The translations under genes were made by a program, and so were the position numbers. Below the pieces are notes generated by a model. The model did no database searches and was not told the DNA's origin. It was given only the letters and a program-made list of their open reading frames with translations. From the NCBI GenBank assembly GCA_032173965.1, contig CM063283.1, positions 109,702,108 through 109,766,107 on the forward strand: 64,000 bases of DNA, given 5' to 3'. Shown here piece by piece: positions 1 through 14,000 of the stretch; the stretch's first letter is position 1, and every line of letters begins with the position of its first letter. This DNA comes from Sitta carolinensis. Lineage: Eukaryota; Chordata; Aves; Passeriformes; Sittidae.

Positions 1-1919
1 AACAACAGGAAGCAGAAAGAAAGGAAAAGTTTAAATCTCATTAAGATGACTCAACTCTTCAATTTACAGACTACTGAAAATTAAGCCCTATTAAATAGAG
101 TTCAAAAATATTTCCCTGGCTCTGCACCCTCATAAAACTTCCCAAGCAGTGCCAAGTGCACACATGATGAAGAATGTGACAATCTTCTTCATTACCTGCA
201 GTGCTGTGACAGCCCCGAAACTGCCACCTTTGAAGCAGTAATGCTGTAACTTGGAAGTGCCTTACACAAGGCTCTCTGTCAAATGAAGCACTTCCCACAC
301 TGATTTCTGAGGCCCAGCTTCACACCATTCTCATTTGCCTTTCTCATACAAAAATCTGTAACACAGGCTGGCCTCAGCCCCTTTAGAAACTAAGGAAAAT
401 GGATGGGAATTCAGAAATGCAGCTCTGATGCAGGCTGAGGAGGTAACTCTCCTCCACCACCTACAGAAAGAACCTTCAGCAGCTGAAATCTCATCCAGCT
501 GTCATGAGTACCTTGCTAAAGTTGGGTGAAATCCAGCCCTTGATCTCCTCCCTGTGTTCTAAGCTTATCTCTAATTTTTATTATATTGTACTGGGCTTTT
601 TCTTTTTAACTGCCTACACTCACTCCTTAGGAAAGTAGAGGTTCAGGGCACAAAAGCTTTCCCTGGTATAAATTCACAAACAATAAACATGTCCCTAGAG
701 CCCAGGATGTGTCAGGCTTATCTGCTTCTTATCACAACTGAGTTAGTAGATAAAGGAAAACTTAAAGTGCCTTGGTGTGCATCTATTCAAGTTCAGCCCT
801 TAAGAAGTGGAATCTGTAAGAACACCCTGTCTAATATGGGATGTCAATTGTCCTTCAACAATTGTGTTGGGCAGCTTGGTGGGAATTCTAAAATATCATT
901 AAAATTCAGACATTTCTGAAGATTAATGCTTATAACTCAGTATCAGAAGTGATGAACAGCAGTACAATGAAGCTTTATCAAAATGGATTTCACATTTCTG
1001 CCTGACATTATTTACTAAACCCAGATACTTAATTTGCAACTCTTCCTGAAATCAAGAAGTATATTTACCTGAAACATCTAAACATGACAGAAGACAAGAC
1101 CCATTCCTGTTTTTAATGCAGTATGAAAGCACAGACAAAACATGTGATTTAAGGATCTCCCTCAAGGGAAAGAAAAAGCCAGTTAGTATGCATTTAAACC
1201 TATTACCAGAAAATCTGGCCAGGAAAATCAAATTCAACAAGACTTGAGTGTTCAGAGCACCAGAGCCTACTCTGAACTCTAGTCTTTAATACAAGTGCAC
1301 TAAACAGTAATTCTTTTCACTTTCATTCCCATTAATACAGCTAGCAAAGCAATTTGTCTCAAAAAAGCTAAATGTATTATGGAAAAGAACCAAAGCCATG
1401 CCAACACTCCTTTTGCTTTTAAAAAATGACAATATGTTTCAGGTGAGATTAATATGAGTGGCAAACAAATTTTGTATACTACTGATGCTGTCTACTTGAT
1501 AAAGACACTTCACTGTATTCATGTTACTGTGTTCCTTGGAACTCACACTATGTGCTTTCATAAGATTATTGTTTTTACCTCACATCCATACACAGGAACT
1601 AAAGCAAAAAAAAGTGAATCTCATTGAAAATGATAAGTATCAGTAACTGACTCTGGAAAGATTAATTCCATAGAATTCTGCTAAACCCCAGATAATTTAC
1701 CATGCCAGGCAAAATGAAGAAAAGTTGCTATGATGGATGCTTCTGAGCTGATTATAGATATTCTATAAACAGGAAAGTCTGTGTGTGTAGGGACAAAATC
1801 TGCATGATGAAATGATTCATATTAGATAAATGGCAAATTCTGAAGATTTGTGTCTGCAGTAGATATTTGGCATTGATTTGCACCCATGCCTGCAGGTCAC
1901 ACTATCTGCCCCTAAGTAC
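1..1919. other. EFHC2 intron 13, nothing further recognised
   Basis: AT-rich unique sequence. I searched the minus strand for the missing EFHC2 C-terminal coding sequence (SALNW-like and WTFLKD-like stretches) and found none. No clear repeat. Confidence 0.6.
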
Positions 1920-2012
1920 CTGGTCAGTAAAGTTTCTAGAAGATCATCAGGAAGTGGCAACTTAAAGGATTTGAAAATAGTCCTGCAGGTCTCATAGGGC
2001 AACAATCCACAC
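1920..2012 (-). CDS. EFHC2: EFHC2 exon 13 (last exon in window)
   Basis: It carries 93 nt, phase 2 in and phase 2 out, with acceptor TTGCAG and donor GTACTT. It encodes [13 protein letters not shown] and [15 protein letters not shown], matching the human NVLPTKDIKRL / RLPLSDDLLESLLSR segment. The remaining human C terminus (about 70 residues) was looked for between 1 and 1919 on the minus strand and not found. Confidence 0.92.
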
Positions 2013-5000
2013 CTGCAAATCAAAAAGAGAGGGTCAGAAATATACATTAGGTATTTTCCAGGTTTATTTCAAGTGACTGGGTCTGTGCATAGGAAAACAC
2101 ATGAGGAATATTCCAAAACACATGAGGACAGAGAAAAAGACAACAAAGTTTTATGAAATTTTGCTATTACAAAGCTGAGAAACTTGAAGGCCACATTGTA
2201 GCCTTTCTCATACTGAGATCCTCAGTGAGTCTCTCTGATTCTGTATCTGTGACATCAGAGAAAAAAAGGGCAAATGAGTCACATAAAAAATACAAATTAT
2301 TTTTTTAAAATTATCTTTTAGTGATAGTTAAATCACTCTTTTTCCTCTTTGATTTAAAATCCTATGGTTTTGCCCATGAACTGGTATCTGATGTCACAGA
2401 ATGTTCAGTACAGCAACTACAATAAAAAGTCCATGTACAAAATGTAAAATAGACAAAAAAGACTGTCCTCTTCTGTCTGTTGTCAAGTGCTGAGAGAGGC
2501 TTAACATTACACATAATATTCTTTGGCCACAATGTACCATTTGCTCAGCAACAAAGAGAAAGTAGGTGGGTTTACAAGAAGAGCTTCTCAAATAACAGCT
2601 TGGGATAAAGAGATGAAACTTACTTTTCTCGGTCGTTGTACAAAAACACTGCAATCAGTTGTTCAAAACATTCAAAGGCATTTTTCTTCAGTTTTTCTTG
2701 AGCCACTGAAAGGAGGAGGTACAGATCTGTCTGACTGTCATCTCTCATGCCATAGTGACGCCCAAGAGTCATAATTTCATGTTCTGAAAATCCTCCACCA
2801 GTGACACAGACTATCCAATTTCTGTTCACAAAAACAACAGTCTACATTAGTTTTTAAGTAACTAAGTTATAACCAGTTAATAATCACCAGTTTTGGGGAA
2901 GGATGTCTGAATTTCCTCAGCAGCTGTCTATACATACAAAAATACATCCTAACCACAACTGAAGAGTTTTACCAGAGATGCCATAGAGAGAATTACACCA
3001 AATCACGAGTTCCCTGGCAAGCATGTAAGAGAGAGGCAGCAGCAAGAGCAGCTTACACTTGGATGTTGTAAGTGAAAAATCAGATCCCATGAAGGGATGA
3101 GCCTGGGATATGCTCTCCCAAGCTTGTGTGTGCTGCTCAGTAAAATTAGCCCAGCCCAAGGAAGAAGAAATTTTCCTGAGATCCATCTGATGGGACAGTG
3201 CCAGCTCCCTCAGCTGTTACAAGGCCTCTTGTCAAATCTGGATCAGTGTAACTACATTGGCTCTATGATCCCAAACATCTGCCTCTGGTGCACTCACATT
3301 CAACCAGGCTTTTTAACAAGCAAGCATCAGCATAGGCCTATGTGTCTCAGTCAAAATTAGATTAATTATATATAATACTTCTGGATAAACTGCACTAAGA
3401 ATAAACTTCACTGTAATTGCTAGTGCAATTAGTGCTGTGCCTAGTGATACCCATGAGGACACTGAATCACTGTGATTAAACACCAATCCTTGAAAACAAA
3501 TGGAAGAAATTAGTAGTGATCCACAAACTTCTGACACAAGACCTAAATGGCTGCCTGGAGAATACTTGAATTGTTGAATTAATCTGATGAGGGATCTCTT
3601 CAACATCCACATGTGAACTGAAAGCACAGAAACTTAGGACCCTTCCAAATTTGCAAACTTTTAACAAGAAACATAGTTCTTCACTTGCTTTCTCCCAGTG
3701 GCTTGTGTGGTCCTGTTCAAATGAAGGGATCACTTCATGCAATATGATTGCACTTACACAACTATCAAAGAAAAGTTAAATACTGTAGAGTGTCTACTTT
3801 GATTCAGCTGCTTCTTTTTTCATATTAAGTAAGTCAGAATGATCTTCTATTTGCAGTGGCAGTAAATAAATACAAGGAAGTGACAAGCTGCTGACAGCAG
3901 CAAACCTTATTGGAGATTACACAAACTTAATGACCAAGAGCTGGTCCATCTTTTATTATATCATTATATAAAATAATAATAACTATATAATATTATCATT
4001 ATCTTGTCGGTATTATTTTTCCACTTTCTGGATATTATTATTTCTATTGCAGCAGCATTCAGAGCTCCAGTCAAAGCTGGAGCCTCCTTCCTGCAGCCTG
4101 CAATAAACACCAAGAGGACAGTGCTGCCTGATAAGCCTGGCCCTCCAGTGCTTGGGCTGGCAGAGCTGGGGGCTCTGAGATAACATCAGCCATTTCCACA
4201 GATTTCCATACATGGCACAGAGTTTTCCAGTGTCAGGATTTTAAAAGTCTTTTATTTTCTTGATCCAGTCAGTGACAATCAAATCACCAAAACCCGCAGA
4301 TAAAATTATTTCACTTGGGAATTAAGGAATCTTTTAGTAATTGTGAGGGATTAATGAGTAAGACCCAAGACTCACAAACAGAATGACATCAAAACTCTCC
4401 CTAACAAATAAAAAAAGAAAAAACAAGTTTCAATAATTGTTCCCACAGTTTAGCTATCTCTTGTTTTACTTCTTTTTCTTTTGTTCTAGAAGAATAAGAC
4501 AGATTGCAATCTGAATTTATTACAGAAAGAAGCCATAATTAACTGCTCAAGAGAGCTGCTTCTCAAGCTGAATTGAAGATAGGCATCTTTGTTAGACCCA
4601 CATGGTTCTCTGTCTCTAACAGCAAACAGTCTTGCCAGTAGCTTATGAGAAAAACCAGACTGGATAGGGCTGTGTGATGCATAGGCATCTAAGTTTCAGG
4701 TTTTTTTTAATTCTCTTTTTAACAAATATTTCAATAGTTCTAATGATAGCTTAGGGGATAGCTTCAGTGTACATAACACATTTATTTCCTGGATGAAGTA
4801 TTGAAGATTTGGGTTCTAAAAGTAGTTAAAGTAAATTGTATAATTACAATTCTCTTCACTACATCATAGTTATAGATGTAATTTTACATGCAGATTATAT
4901 AAAATTACATAGGTAGAAAAGAAGACATCTCAACAGCCAAATTCAGAGCACAGCAAAGCCTCAGCTGTATTTAAGATAAGGAAAGAGGATTATCATTGAA

Positions 5001-8000
5001 GCTGTCATACAGATAATTGCCTGTACTAAAAATAATCATTTGTTGTTAGTTATAGCCATCAAATGTCATGGCAGATTAAAAATAAACAGAGACACGCACA
5101 ATAAGAAACCGAAAGAAAAAATATTCTATTCACATAAAAGTATCTTGGAATTTTCATAGCTGTAAAGAAACGCTCTTGTTTTTGTCATTAAAAACGCTTC
5201 TTTCATTCTCAAATAAGATACATGGATAATAATAATGAGAGCCTTTAGATTACTGGATGTAATACAAACTAACAGAAACAAAACCTACTACCACTATAGA
5301 GCACAAATGTTCAAGGCTCCTTAGAGGCAAATTCTTCCTCTGGCAGTGTGAACCCCCCTGTCAGACCCCAGGCTTTCCCCTTGGGAGGGATGGGACCACT
5401 AAAGGCTGCTGAGAGTGGCCCAGGAGAGACTGAGGCCCAGAAACCCCCAATTGTTTGGGTTCCCCAGATTCCTGCTCATGGAGAGGGCTCCTGCATTTTT
5501 TGTGGCTGAAACCAAGTCCCTCCATACCACATGGTCAGACATCTCTCTCCATGTCACAGAATAGCACCACTCTCTTAAATTAAACAATTGAGCTGTTCAC
5601 AGCTGCACAGATTATGTCCATGATTAAATTTACACCCAACTGAGCCTCTTCTGGATAAAATAAAAATCTTTCCCTGCCATTTAAAAGCACAATCATCTCT
5701 TCCAAAAGTTTGCTTCCCTAATTCTGTCATACAAATGTTCCAAACCTTTGAGTTACTCTTAGTGCATACACAAAGTTTTGCAGATGATTATTTCACAATT
5801 TGAACTAAAACCATATTTTTTATTATTTTAAATAGTTACCTCGTCCATAAATTAAGAACCTTTTCCAGATGCCAGGAACTTTCTTCCATTAAACATGAAC
5901 TTTCAATTTTCTCCCTTCTTATTCAAGTAATAACATGTTCCCTCTTAATGCAATTAGCATTTCAAAATCTTGCTTCTGATGAGTAAAATATCTGAGTTCA
6001 GAAATATTTTGACCAAAAGCTGCCAAAAACTGTGGCCTCTTTTAGTTTAAATCCTACCTTTAAATCACTTATTTTTCAATTCTGATTACCAGCTTGTTTT
6101 AATTTCTCACTACTTTCACTTTGAATTGCTGAAAGAACCTTCTGCTGATCTATTTCTCTTCTGAGATATTTCAGAAGCAATTCCTGCCTTGGTTAGCATT
6201 CCTATGGAGATGACATTCCATGCAATATTCATCTACTTATTATGACAGTTCCTAAATAGAAAGTGTATTACTTCTGTGAAAACCAAATGCTTCCAAGTAA
6301 AGTTTTCTCCTCTGTTTCACATCATTAACCTTACCAGTACTGTGCCCAACACAGTTCATACACTCAGGAATTCTGGCTGTGAGATAAACTGAAATCAGTT
6401 TGTATTTGAACATGATTTCCTCTTTCAAGTATCTCTAATCTGCCCATTGCCATATCTGGATTATTGCCAGAATCCAGATTTCTGCTCCCTTTATCTGTGC
6501 TTAAAATACTTCCAAGTATTAATTATTGTTCTCACTACTGCCTTTCAATCTTTTATAAACATGCTTAGCACTGCCTTCTGTAATTTCAATACACCCTAGT
6601 TCTGTATACTGTCTTCTTTACCAATGGTTGAAAACCCAAACACCATTTTCAGGGGCAACTTGAACACTCCTACTTGAATTTCAAAACTACTGTTTGACTC
6701 TCAGAATGAACTTTTCTTTATCTTTCAGCATATATATTACTGCTGACTTGTGCCCTTCTTCACAATATTCTGTGTCAGCTCCATAAAAAGCAGACAGATT
6801 TCTGTTGTGCTTTTCAGCTTCCTTGAAACCATCACTTTCTTTTTTTCTGGAGCATGGATTTACTTTCTCTTTCACACATAATCTCCAAGTAAATGCAAAA
6901 CAAATCTATGCCACTTGTCAGCTACTGAGCAGAAAGCATCAAAACCCAGTCATGCTTTATACATTTTGGGGAATGAGCCTTTATTAAATATTAAAACCCC
7001 AAACCCACTGTCTTACCTGAAAGTGTCATACCCAATCACATTTGTATGCTCAGGGTCAGAAGTAGCAAATGTCTTTCTGATTTCTTCAGCACGAGATTCA
7101 GTCAAGTTCTTCAGTTTGTTGAGGACAACACAAATATCAGCCATGGGGAACTTAAAAGAGGAAAGTAAGACATAGATTGTAAAGACCCGAAGGATAGGAG
7201 GCCATGAAGAGGGACCTGTCCAGGCTGGAGAAATGGGCCCATGGGGATCTCAGCCAGCCAGACCAGACTATCAAGAATATAAACTATTAAACAGAAATCA
7301 TCAGATAATGCATTCTCAGAATGTTTAGTGCAGCTACATAAAAGAACATCCACTTTTGCTTGAAACTCGCATTTTTAAAGCAGAAGTAGAAGCATTTAAA
7401 TACAGGTCTAATAACTTGATCCTCATTTTCTGTTGGTGCACCTCACTGAATTCTCAAGTCATAAATTTCACCACGTTAAAGCTAATTTTTCACCACTGGC
7501 TCCAGTGAAATGTTCCAACAAATAGACTCATTCATTTTGGACTATGTTGTCTTACATACTCAGAAATAGCACATTGGAAATAACTTTTAGGAACCCATTT
7601 TTACCTGTGGTGTATAAAAAGGCTTAAATGTTCATTTCATCCTAAACAGATCATTAAAATAAATTTGAACTCAGATTAAAAGAACTGAAGCACTAAGGCT
7701 TTCAATCTATATTCAGATTGTTGTGTTAGTGCTCTACCAAAGCTTCATTCGCTATACTCATTTTTAATATAAAACAGAAGTATTTAGTCATTAAATTGAG
7801 GGTGACTTCAAGCATGATTGTCTGCTATGTCCTTACATCTGTCATGCTCTATCTAGCTTAAAAAGCACAATGAACTGCCTGAAAATACTTTTCTCCCATT
7901 TCTTCCAATAGCAGTTATTTGAAATTTGGTATGACTGGTATTACGGACCAGGACATAAAAATTGGGCCTCAGTCCCAACTGTGCTGAAGTGTGTCCTACA

Positions 8001-11000
8001 GCTATGTATCAGTTCAAAGTGACCTAGAAAAGGGTTTTTAAAGTCCTATGGCACTGCCAGAACAGTACAAATTGATCCAAGTTTAATCAATACATCAGCT
8101 TGCACATTTTTCTCAGAACTGGAGAAGACAATTTCTGCCTATGCCAAAACCCCAGGTGCAGCCCTGGCAGGCAGTGCCCTGCAAGGCAGCAGCTTGGAGC
8201 AGCTGGACCAGCAATCAGAGTTTTAGAGGCAGCAGCTTTTCCAGGCCCCTCTCCAAGGTGTTACTGTTTGGGGGATAAGCACAAGGCCTTCTGCTGATCA
8301 AGCAAGGAACAGGGAGAAAAGACTGAACAGAAGGATTCCAAGAGCAGAGTATTTCAGGATGGACAAAGTGTTCTCAATATTTAAGAGCCTGTCTTCTCTA
8401 CATTATCAAAACAGCTGTTTTCCCATCTTTTTTCCTAAACTACATATTCCAAACACCTGCATAGGCATTGAGTATCTGAGCAGCATGGCAGTAATTTCAC
8501 CAGCTTTCCCCCTTCTCATGTAACTCCTGACATGTTTCTAGTCACAATCCAGTTTGGTTTGATTGTCTTGTTTAACTCAGAGATTATTATGTTGAATTCA
8601 ATGGAAATAAAAACCTTTTACATGTTTATGCTGAAGTACACAGCAAGTTAGAACAATTTATATAATTCAGAGATTATGAATTCCCTTCCAGTGATGCCTT
8701 GGTTGAAACAGTCCTCCCCAAATCTGGATAATACCAGTAGGACTGTGCATAGCACAGCTGTTCCATTTTGCAAGCAAATCTACACTTTCTAAATAAATAT
8801 TTAGAATTCAAAATAAATTTTTTCCCTCAAATTGAAAAGAACCCAAAGCGCTGAAAAGTTTTGAACTAGGACCTTGAAGTTACCTTCAGTAAAGGTGGCA
8901 ATCAAATTGACCAGACTCTGTGATTTTTCTCTCCCTTCAACATAAAAGCAATAGAGTAAGTATAATTTTGAAACAGAAAATTAAAACTTTCCAACTATCT
9001 TAGATGGTGTCAACAAATTTTCAATATTCACCTGCACTAAGATTACCAATCAAAATTTCATCTAAATCACCATATGTCTGTAGAACTGTGGTCAAAATGG
9101 CAATTTCCATGAAAAAACAATTATCCATACAGATTTCTTTTGCCAGTTTTCAGAAAACATACTGATGTGTTTTGCTGGAAGAAAATCTCTTGTCTATTCA
9201 GAAGGAAAATTATTTGTTTTCTAATTTTAGAAACAACTAACAAATAGCCATCTTTATATTGTTTCCCCTTTTTCCAAGCAATCTACCAGCTCTGATCCTC
9301 TCTAGTAATTGCTGAAGTTGTGATTTGAGTATGGGATCCCCTGATGAACAGAGGGAAACTTCTGGAGCTCTAGTCAAAGGATGTGAGTGAAGTACCTACC
9401 TCTGGGAGAATTAACCTTTTATTTCCTGCCAGCTCCATTAAAACCTTAATTTTGTGAAGAACCTTTCAAAATTCACTTTAAGGACGTATTTTCAATGTTG
9501 CCTCTTCCCATTCTGCAGATTTTATTTTGATACTATACGACCCATTCAGTCTAGAGAACTAAAGTCTCATCCATTTGATCCAGGACAATCAATGCAAACA
9601 ACATTCCAAAGAACATTTACAATCTCAAGATGAGCTCTGCATTTTGGAGAAAAGGTTTGGTATTGATTCTACCAGGAGGAGAAACTGTCCAGCAGGAAGG
9701 AAACACACTGGATTGTATTTTGAAGTTTCAGCTTTGTATTTTACTGCTTTAAGCATTTAGCAGCCTTAGCATTTTACATCCACAAGCATTTTGCAGATCT
9801 TCCTCATTGTTCCAGGGAAGGCAGATGGTGCTAATCCACATCAATTAAAAAAAAATTGCACCATTCTGCTAAAGTATAAAGCAGCAGAGGCACTCCAGCT
9901 TGCAATTTATTGCTGCTCTTCCTTCTGAAGGCAACAAGAAAAGACAGTAAAACTCAATAAACACTGTAAGCTTGAATTCCTGACTGTGATGTGAATTTCT
10001 AATATTACAAGGGAAACGTTTGGGTAGTAAAATGTGTAAGAACCCAAAAATTCAAATCAGGACAGAAAATAGCCTCATCAGTAAGACTAAACTGGATGTG
10101 TCCACATCTTGAGTACTGGACACTGTTCCAGTCTCCACATCTCACAGCTGCAAGGACAGACTGAAAAGGGTGAGACTCTTACCTGCACAGGATTAAGCTG
10201 AGGGGGAAGAATGTCTTAGATTTACAAAATTATGAAGGTGGTGCATAAGGTGAATGGGATCTTCCCCAAATCTCAGAACAGTAGAACTGGCCTTGAAACT
10301 AGTGGGAGGCTGGTTTAAAACAAATAAAAGATACTTCTTTTATCAGATATTTGTTTTGTGTAGCAGGCAGTGAACTTTTCAACCTACTGCCACAGAAAGT
10401 TGTGAAAGCTGACAGTATCTGTAGGTCCAGCAAGGCTTAGACCAACTCAGGGACAAGAAGTTCATGAACAGCCTCAAAAAGGAATAGGCAGGGATATCCC
10501 TTGTCACCACCCCTAATGCAGACTGAGTGGATTCTAAGAAAGGAAAAGGAATGGACAGTAAAGAATGGCCAGATTTGCATGTACTCCTAGCTGGCCTCTC
10601 CTAAATCCATTGCTAGACAGAGAGCACTGGGCTGTGAGCTTTGGGTGAGGAAACAGTATAAATAATTCTGAAAAATATATGGATAAACCACGGTCCTGAG
10701 AGATTAGAGAAATGAACAAGAGCCTGCTTCACCTCATTTGCATTCTTCTCCATGTAGTTGAACGTGTATTCATCAGCATCCACCAAAAGAAAGTTGTGAC
10801 CATGGAAACAAACTCTGGCTCCAACAAACAGATCCTGAGCCTTGTAGTATTCAGATGGCTCACTCTTAAAGAGTTCCTGCCCAGGCTTCTTAATGCGACC
10901 TCTTTCCAGGAACTTCCCACCAGCTATCCCTATGGGAATAGAATTAAAAATAATTAATCATGGTCTTACTTGGAAAAAAACCCAAAAAAACAAAAAACAC

Positions 11001-14000
11001 AGACAGAAAAAACCTAGAAGCCATCAACAAAAAGACACCCCAAACCAGATTATTTGTATTTATATACCACATTTTGTGCTCCAGTTTCCTGTCTCAGAAC
11101 ACTCTCTTCTCCTCCCTCTCACTGCTAAAAGGGCTGTCTCTGCCAGTGTCCACAGCAACAGTGACATTGTGCACATTCTGTGACATGTCTCATTTGAATG
11201 CCTGCCAAACACCTTCCCTGCTTTGTTTCTCTTTGAAACGGGACAGAAATGTGCCTCTTCAAACCGTTCCCATAACCCTGTCACCAGCCTTGGAACTGGC
11301 CCTTGAGAAACCTAAGATGCAAACACTAAGACGCAGGCAATTATCCCTAAATTGTTAAAAGCAAAAAAAGAAAATAAAAATTAAGAGAGTGCAGCTTAAG
11401 AGAGTGAAGATTGTGAATTCTGATGCACTGCATTTCTTACTTTTTTTAAAGGGCTTTTGAAATTTTTTAAAAACGTAGGAGTGACATGATACTGTCTTCC
11501 ACACATTGTTCTGCCAATGCAATTTAACTGTGATCTGCTCTTTGCTTTGTGAGGTGGGTATGTCACATGGTTCCTTTTCACAGTATAATGACTTTATTTG
11601 TGTCACTAGAAACTGCACGAGATACTCAAGGGCGGGTAAGATGCTAAAAGGAATATTTTACTTTCCTGTGTTAACTTCTGGTGTACCACAGACTGCAAAG
11701 CCTGTACCAAGCTCTCTGGAAAACCTTCTGTCACATGTTTAGTTTCACGGGGATATGTGCCCTACAACAACTCTGGAGTTTGCTTCCTGTTGATATTTCA
11801 GCTTCCAAGCCAAAAGCCAAAGTCTTACTTTAGTAACATTTGATGATGCCTTAAAATCAGGTACTGATGCAAGTCCAATAAAAGGCTGATGAACAGTGTA
11901 ATCAAATGTCTTTTATAGTCAAAATTATAAATGAATGTGAAACCCAAACTACTTATTAAACCAGAGTTTGGAGCAGATGTCTGTCTTAATTGCTTTATTA
12001 GCACCATAAAAGACAAAAAACCCTCCACTATGGTAATCATCAGACCTTGCTTGAATCAAAAACCAATTCAAATCATTAATGTGACTTTAATGTTAACACA
12101 TTCCTTTTCATGCAGCTATAAAAACAAATAAGAAGTTTTTAGGTTATATAATCCTGGCAACTGTTTTTAATATTTAATATGTCTCTCTAAGATTGGAAAT
12201 TCACTCTTGCCTCTCTATTTCCCTGCAATTGTGCACTTATATTGGAAACCTGCTTCTGTCCCATAATGGTTTTTTAAATGTTACAGGTTAAGACATTAAA
12301 GTGGTATAAAGAAAAATGACTGAAAATACCTCATTAAGTTAGAGATTTTACACTGAAACCTGATAAGGAGTTTTGATGAAAATCTACAAAAGCCAGGCTC
12401 AAAGCACAAAATAAACACCACCACGAAAGACCCTCTTCCATTAAGATCAGATCAGAGTTTGCAGGTGTTTGTACAGCTGCTGGCTGGGTCTTACACTGAG
12501 TAAAAAAGGGGTTGTGATCTTCTTCATGGGGAGCCAAGTTCTCATGCTTTGATCCCCATCTCAAGAAGTGCTTCAAGATGTCCAGCCCTGTGAATTTTAT
12601 AGAGTTTCAGTGTTACTAATAGAGTGAAGTACTTCTCTGAAAGCTTCAGGTTCCTGAACTGAGAAAACTAAGAGCAACTTACTACTTCCATTTTAGGATT
12701 GGGATTTGAAGCATTACTTGCCAATTTGTACCAGTTCCTGTAAATGAAAAGGTAAAATTATCCCTCTGAACCTGTGCACAAAAGGTTGTTATTTTGGATG
12801 CCTTACTTCTTTTCCTCAGCCTCTCTTACCTGACCTCTGCAAAGCCTTCTCATTCTTAACATTGAACAAACTCATTCACTTTTCCTTTAGAAATGACTAA
12901 AATGAGGGAGGGGTAGTGAGAGAAAAGAAGTGGAAAGAAGAAGAAAGTGGGAACAAACTTGTGCAGACCCAGGCCTCTTTCCAACTGCTACTCCACCTCC
13001 TCCACCACATTCCTTGCTTCTTAAGTGCTGTTCTCACTGAACTCTTCAATGGCCAGTTCTCAGCCATATCCTTCCATTTCACCTTTCTACCACCTCTAAA
13101 ACTCAGCTGTTCCATCCATTTTAACAGCCCAAGGAACTTAAAAGTACATTTACAGACACATGCCTTTCATACGTGCCTTGAAGCATTTGTTACTATTAGT
13201 GGGCAAATTTGCCCATTTATTGTTTCACATTTTATTTGACCAGCAGTGTTCAATGGGCTCCCAGATGAAATCCCAGCACATATTCTCATTCCAAAATAAA
13301 AGGAAACCAGGCATCAATCGCTGGCCTGGAACTCATGCTGCTGATGACTTGACCAGCTGACTACATCTGCTCTGCAGTGCATGGCTTTGACTCTTCTCTG
13401 GGTGCTGCAGGATAAATCTGGAGACTCAGGTCACAGCTATTATTGCTGCGTGTTCAAGGTTCTCCGGGGCCTTGTCCAGTTGAAATGGTGCAAAGGAGAA
13501 CTTGAAGTGACTGAACAGGCAGTACACACACTTGGGTCCAAGATTCAAACTCTTCACTGGACTTCAATTTAACAGTACCTTTAGCACCCTTTATGCCTCT
13601 GGACATAAGAAATGCCAATCAAACATGTCATTCAGTAGTGGAGAACTGAGCTGCTCTTGAGCCCCACAGCAGCATAACATATTAAATACATACATAAGTG
13701 TTGTGTGTGTGTGTGTGGTGTGTGTTGTGTTGTGTGTGTGTGTGTGTGTGTGTATTTAGCTGCAACAAAAGAAGTTGCATAAATTTCAGGCCACTGGATG
13801 CCAGGAAGTGAGTAAAATATTGATAACAAGACACTGCAGCCATAAAAGTGCAAAATCTTGATGCTGCAGTGGAGCAGGATTAACTGGGAATTCTCACTGA
13901 AGTCCTAAGCAGGTACTCTATGCCTTATCAAAACACTTCTCAGAGAATTGTTTGTATTTTAATTGGGGTTCAGGTCCCTATTTATGCACTCATAATATAG

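Noticed and set aside
2624..2783. Alternative shorter exon 12 beginning at an internal TTTTCAG acceptor
   Set aside because: The longer exon starting at 2821 keeps the reading frame with exon 11 and adds 13 residues that align with human EFHC2 without a gap.
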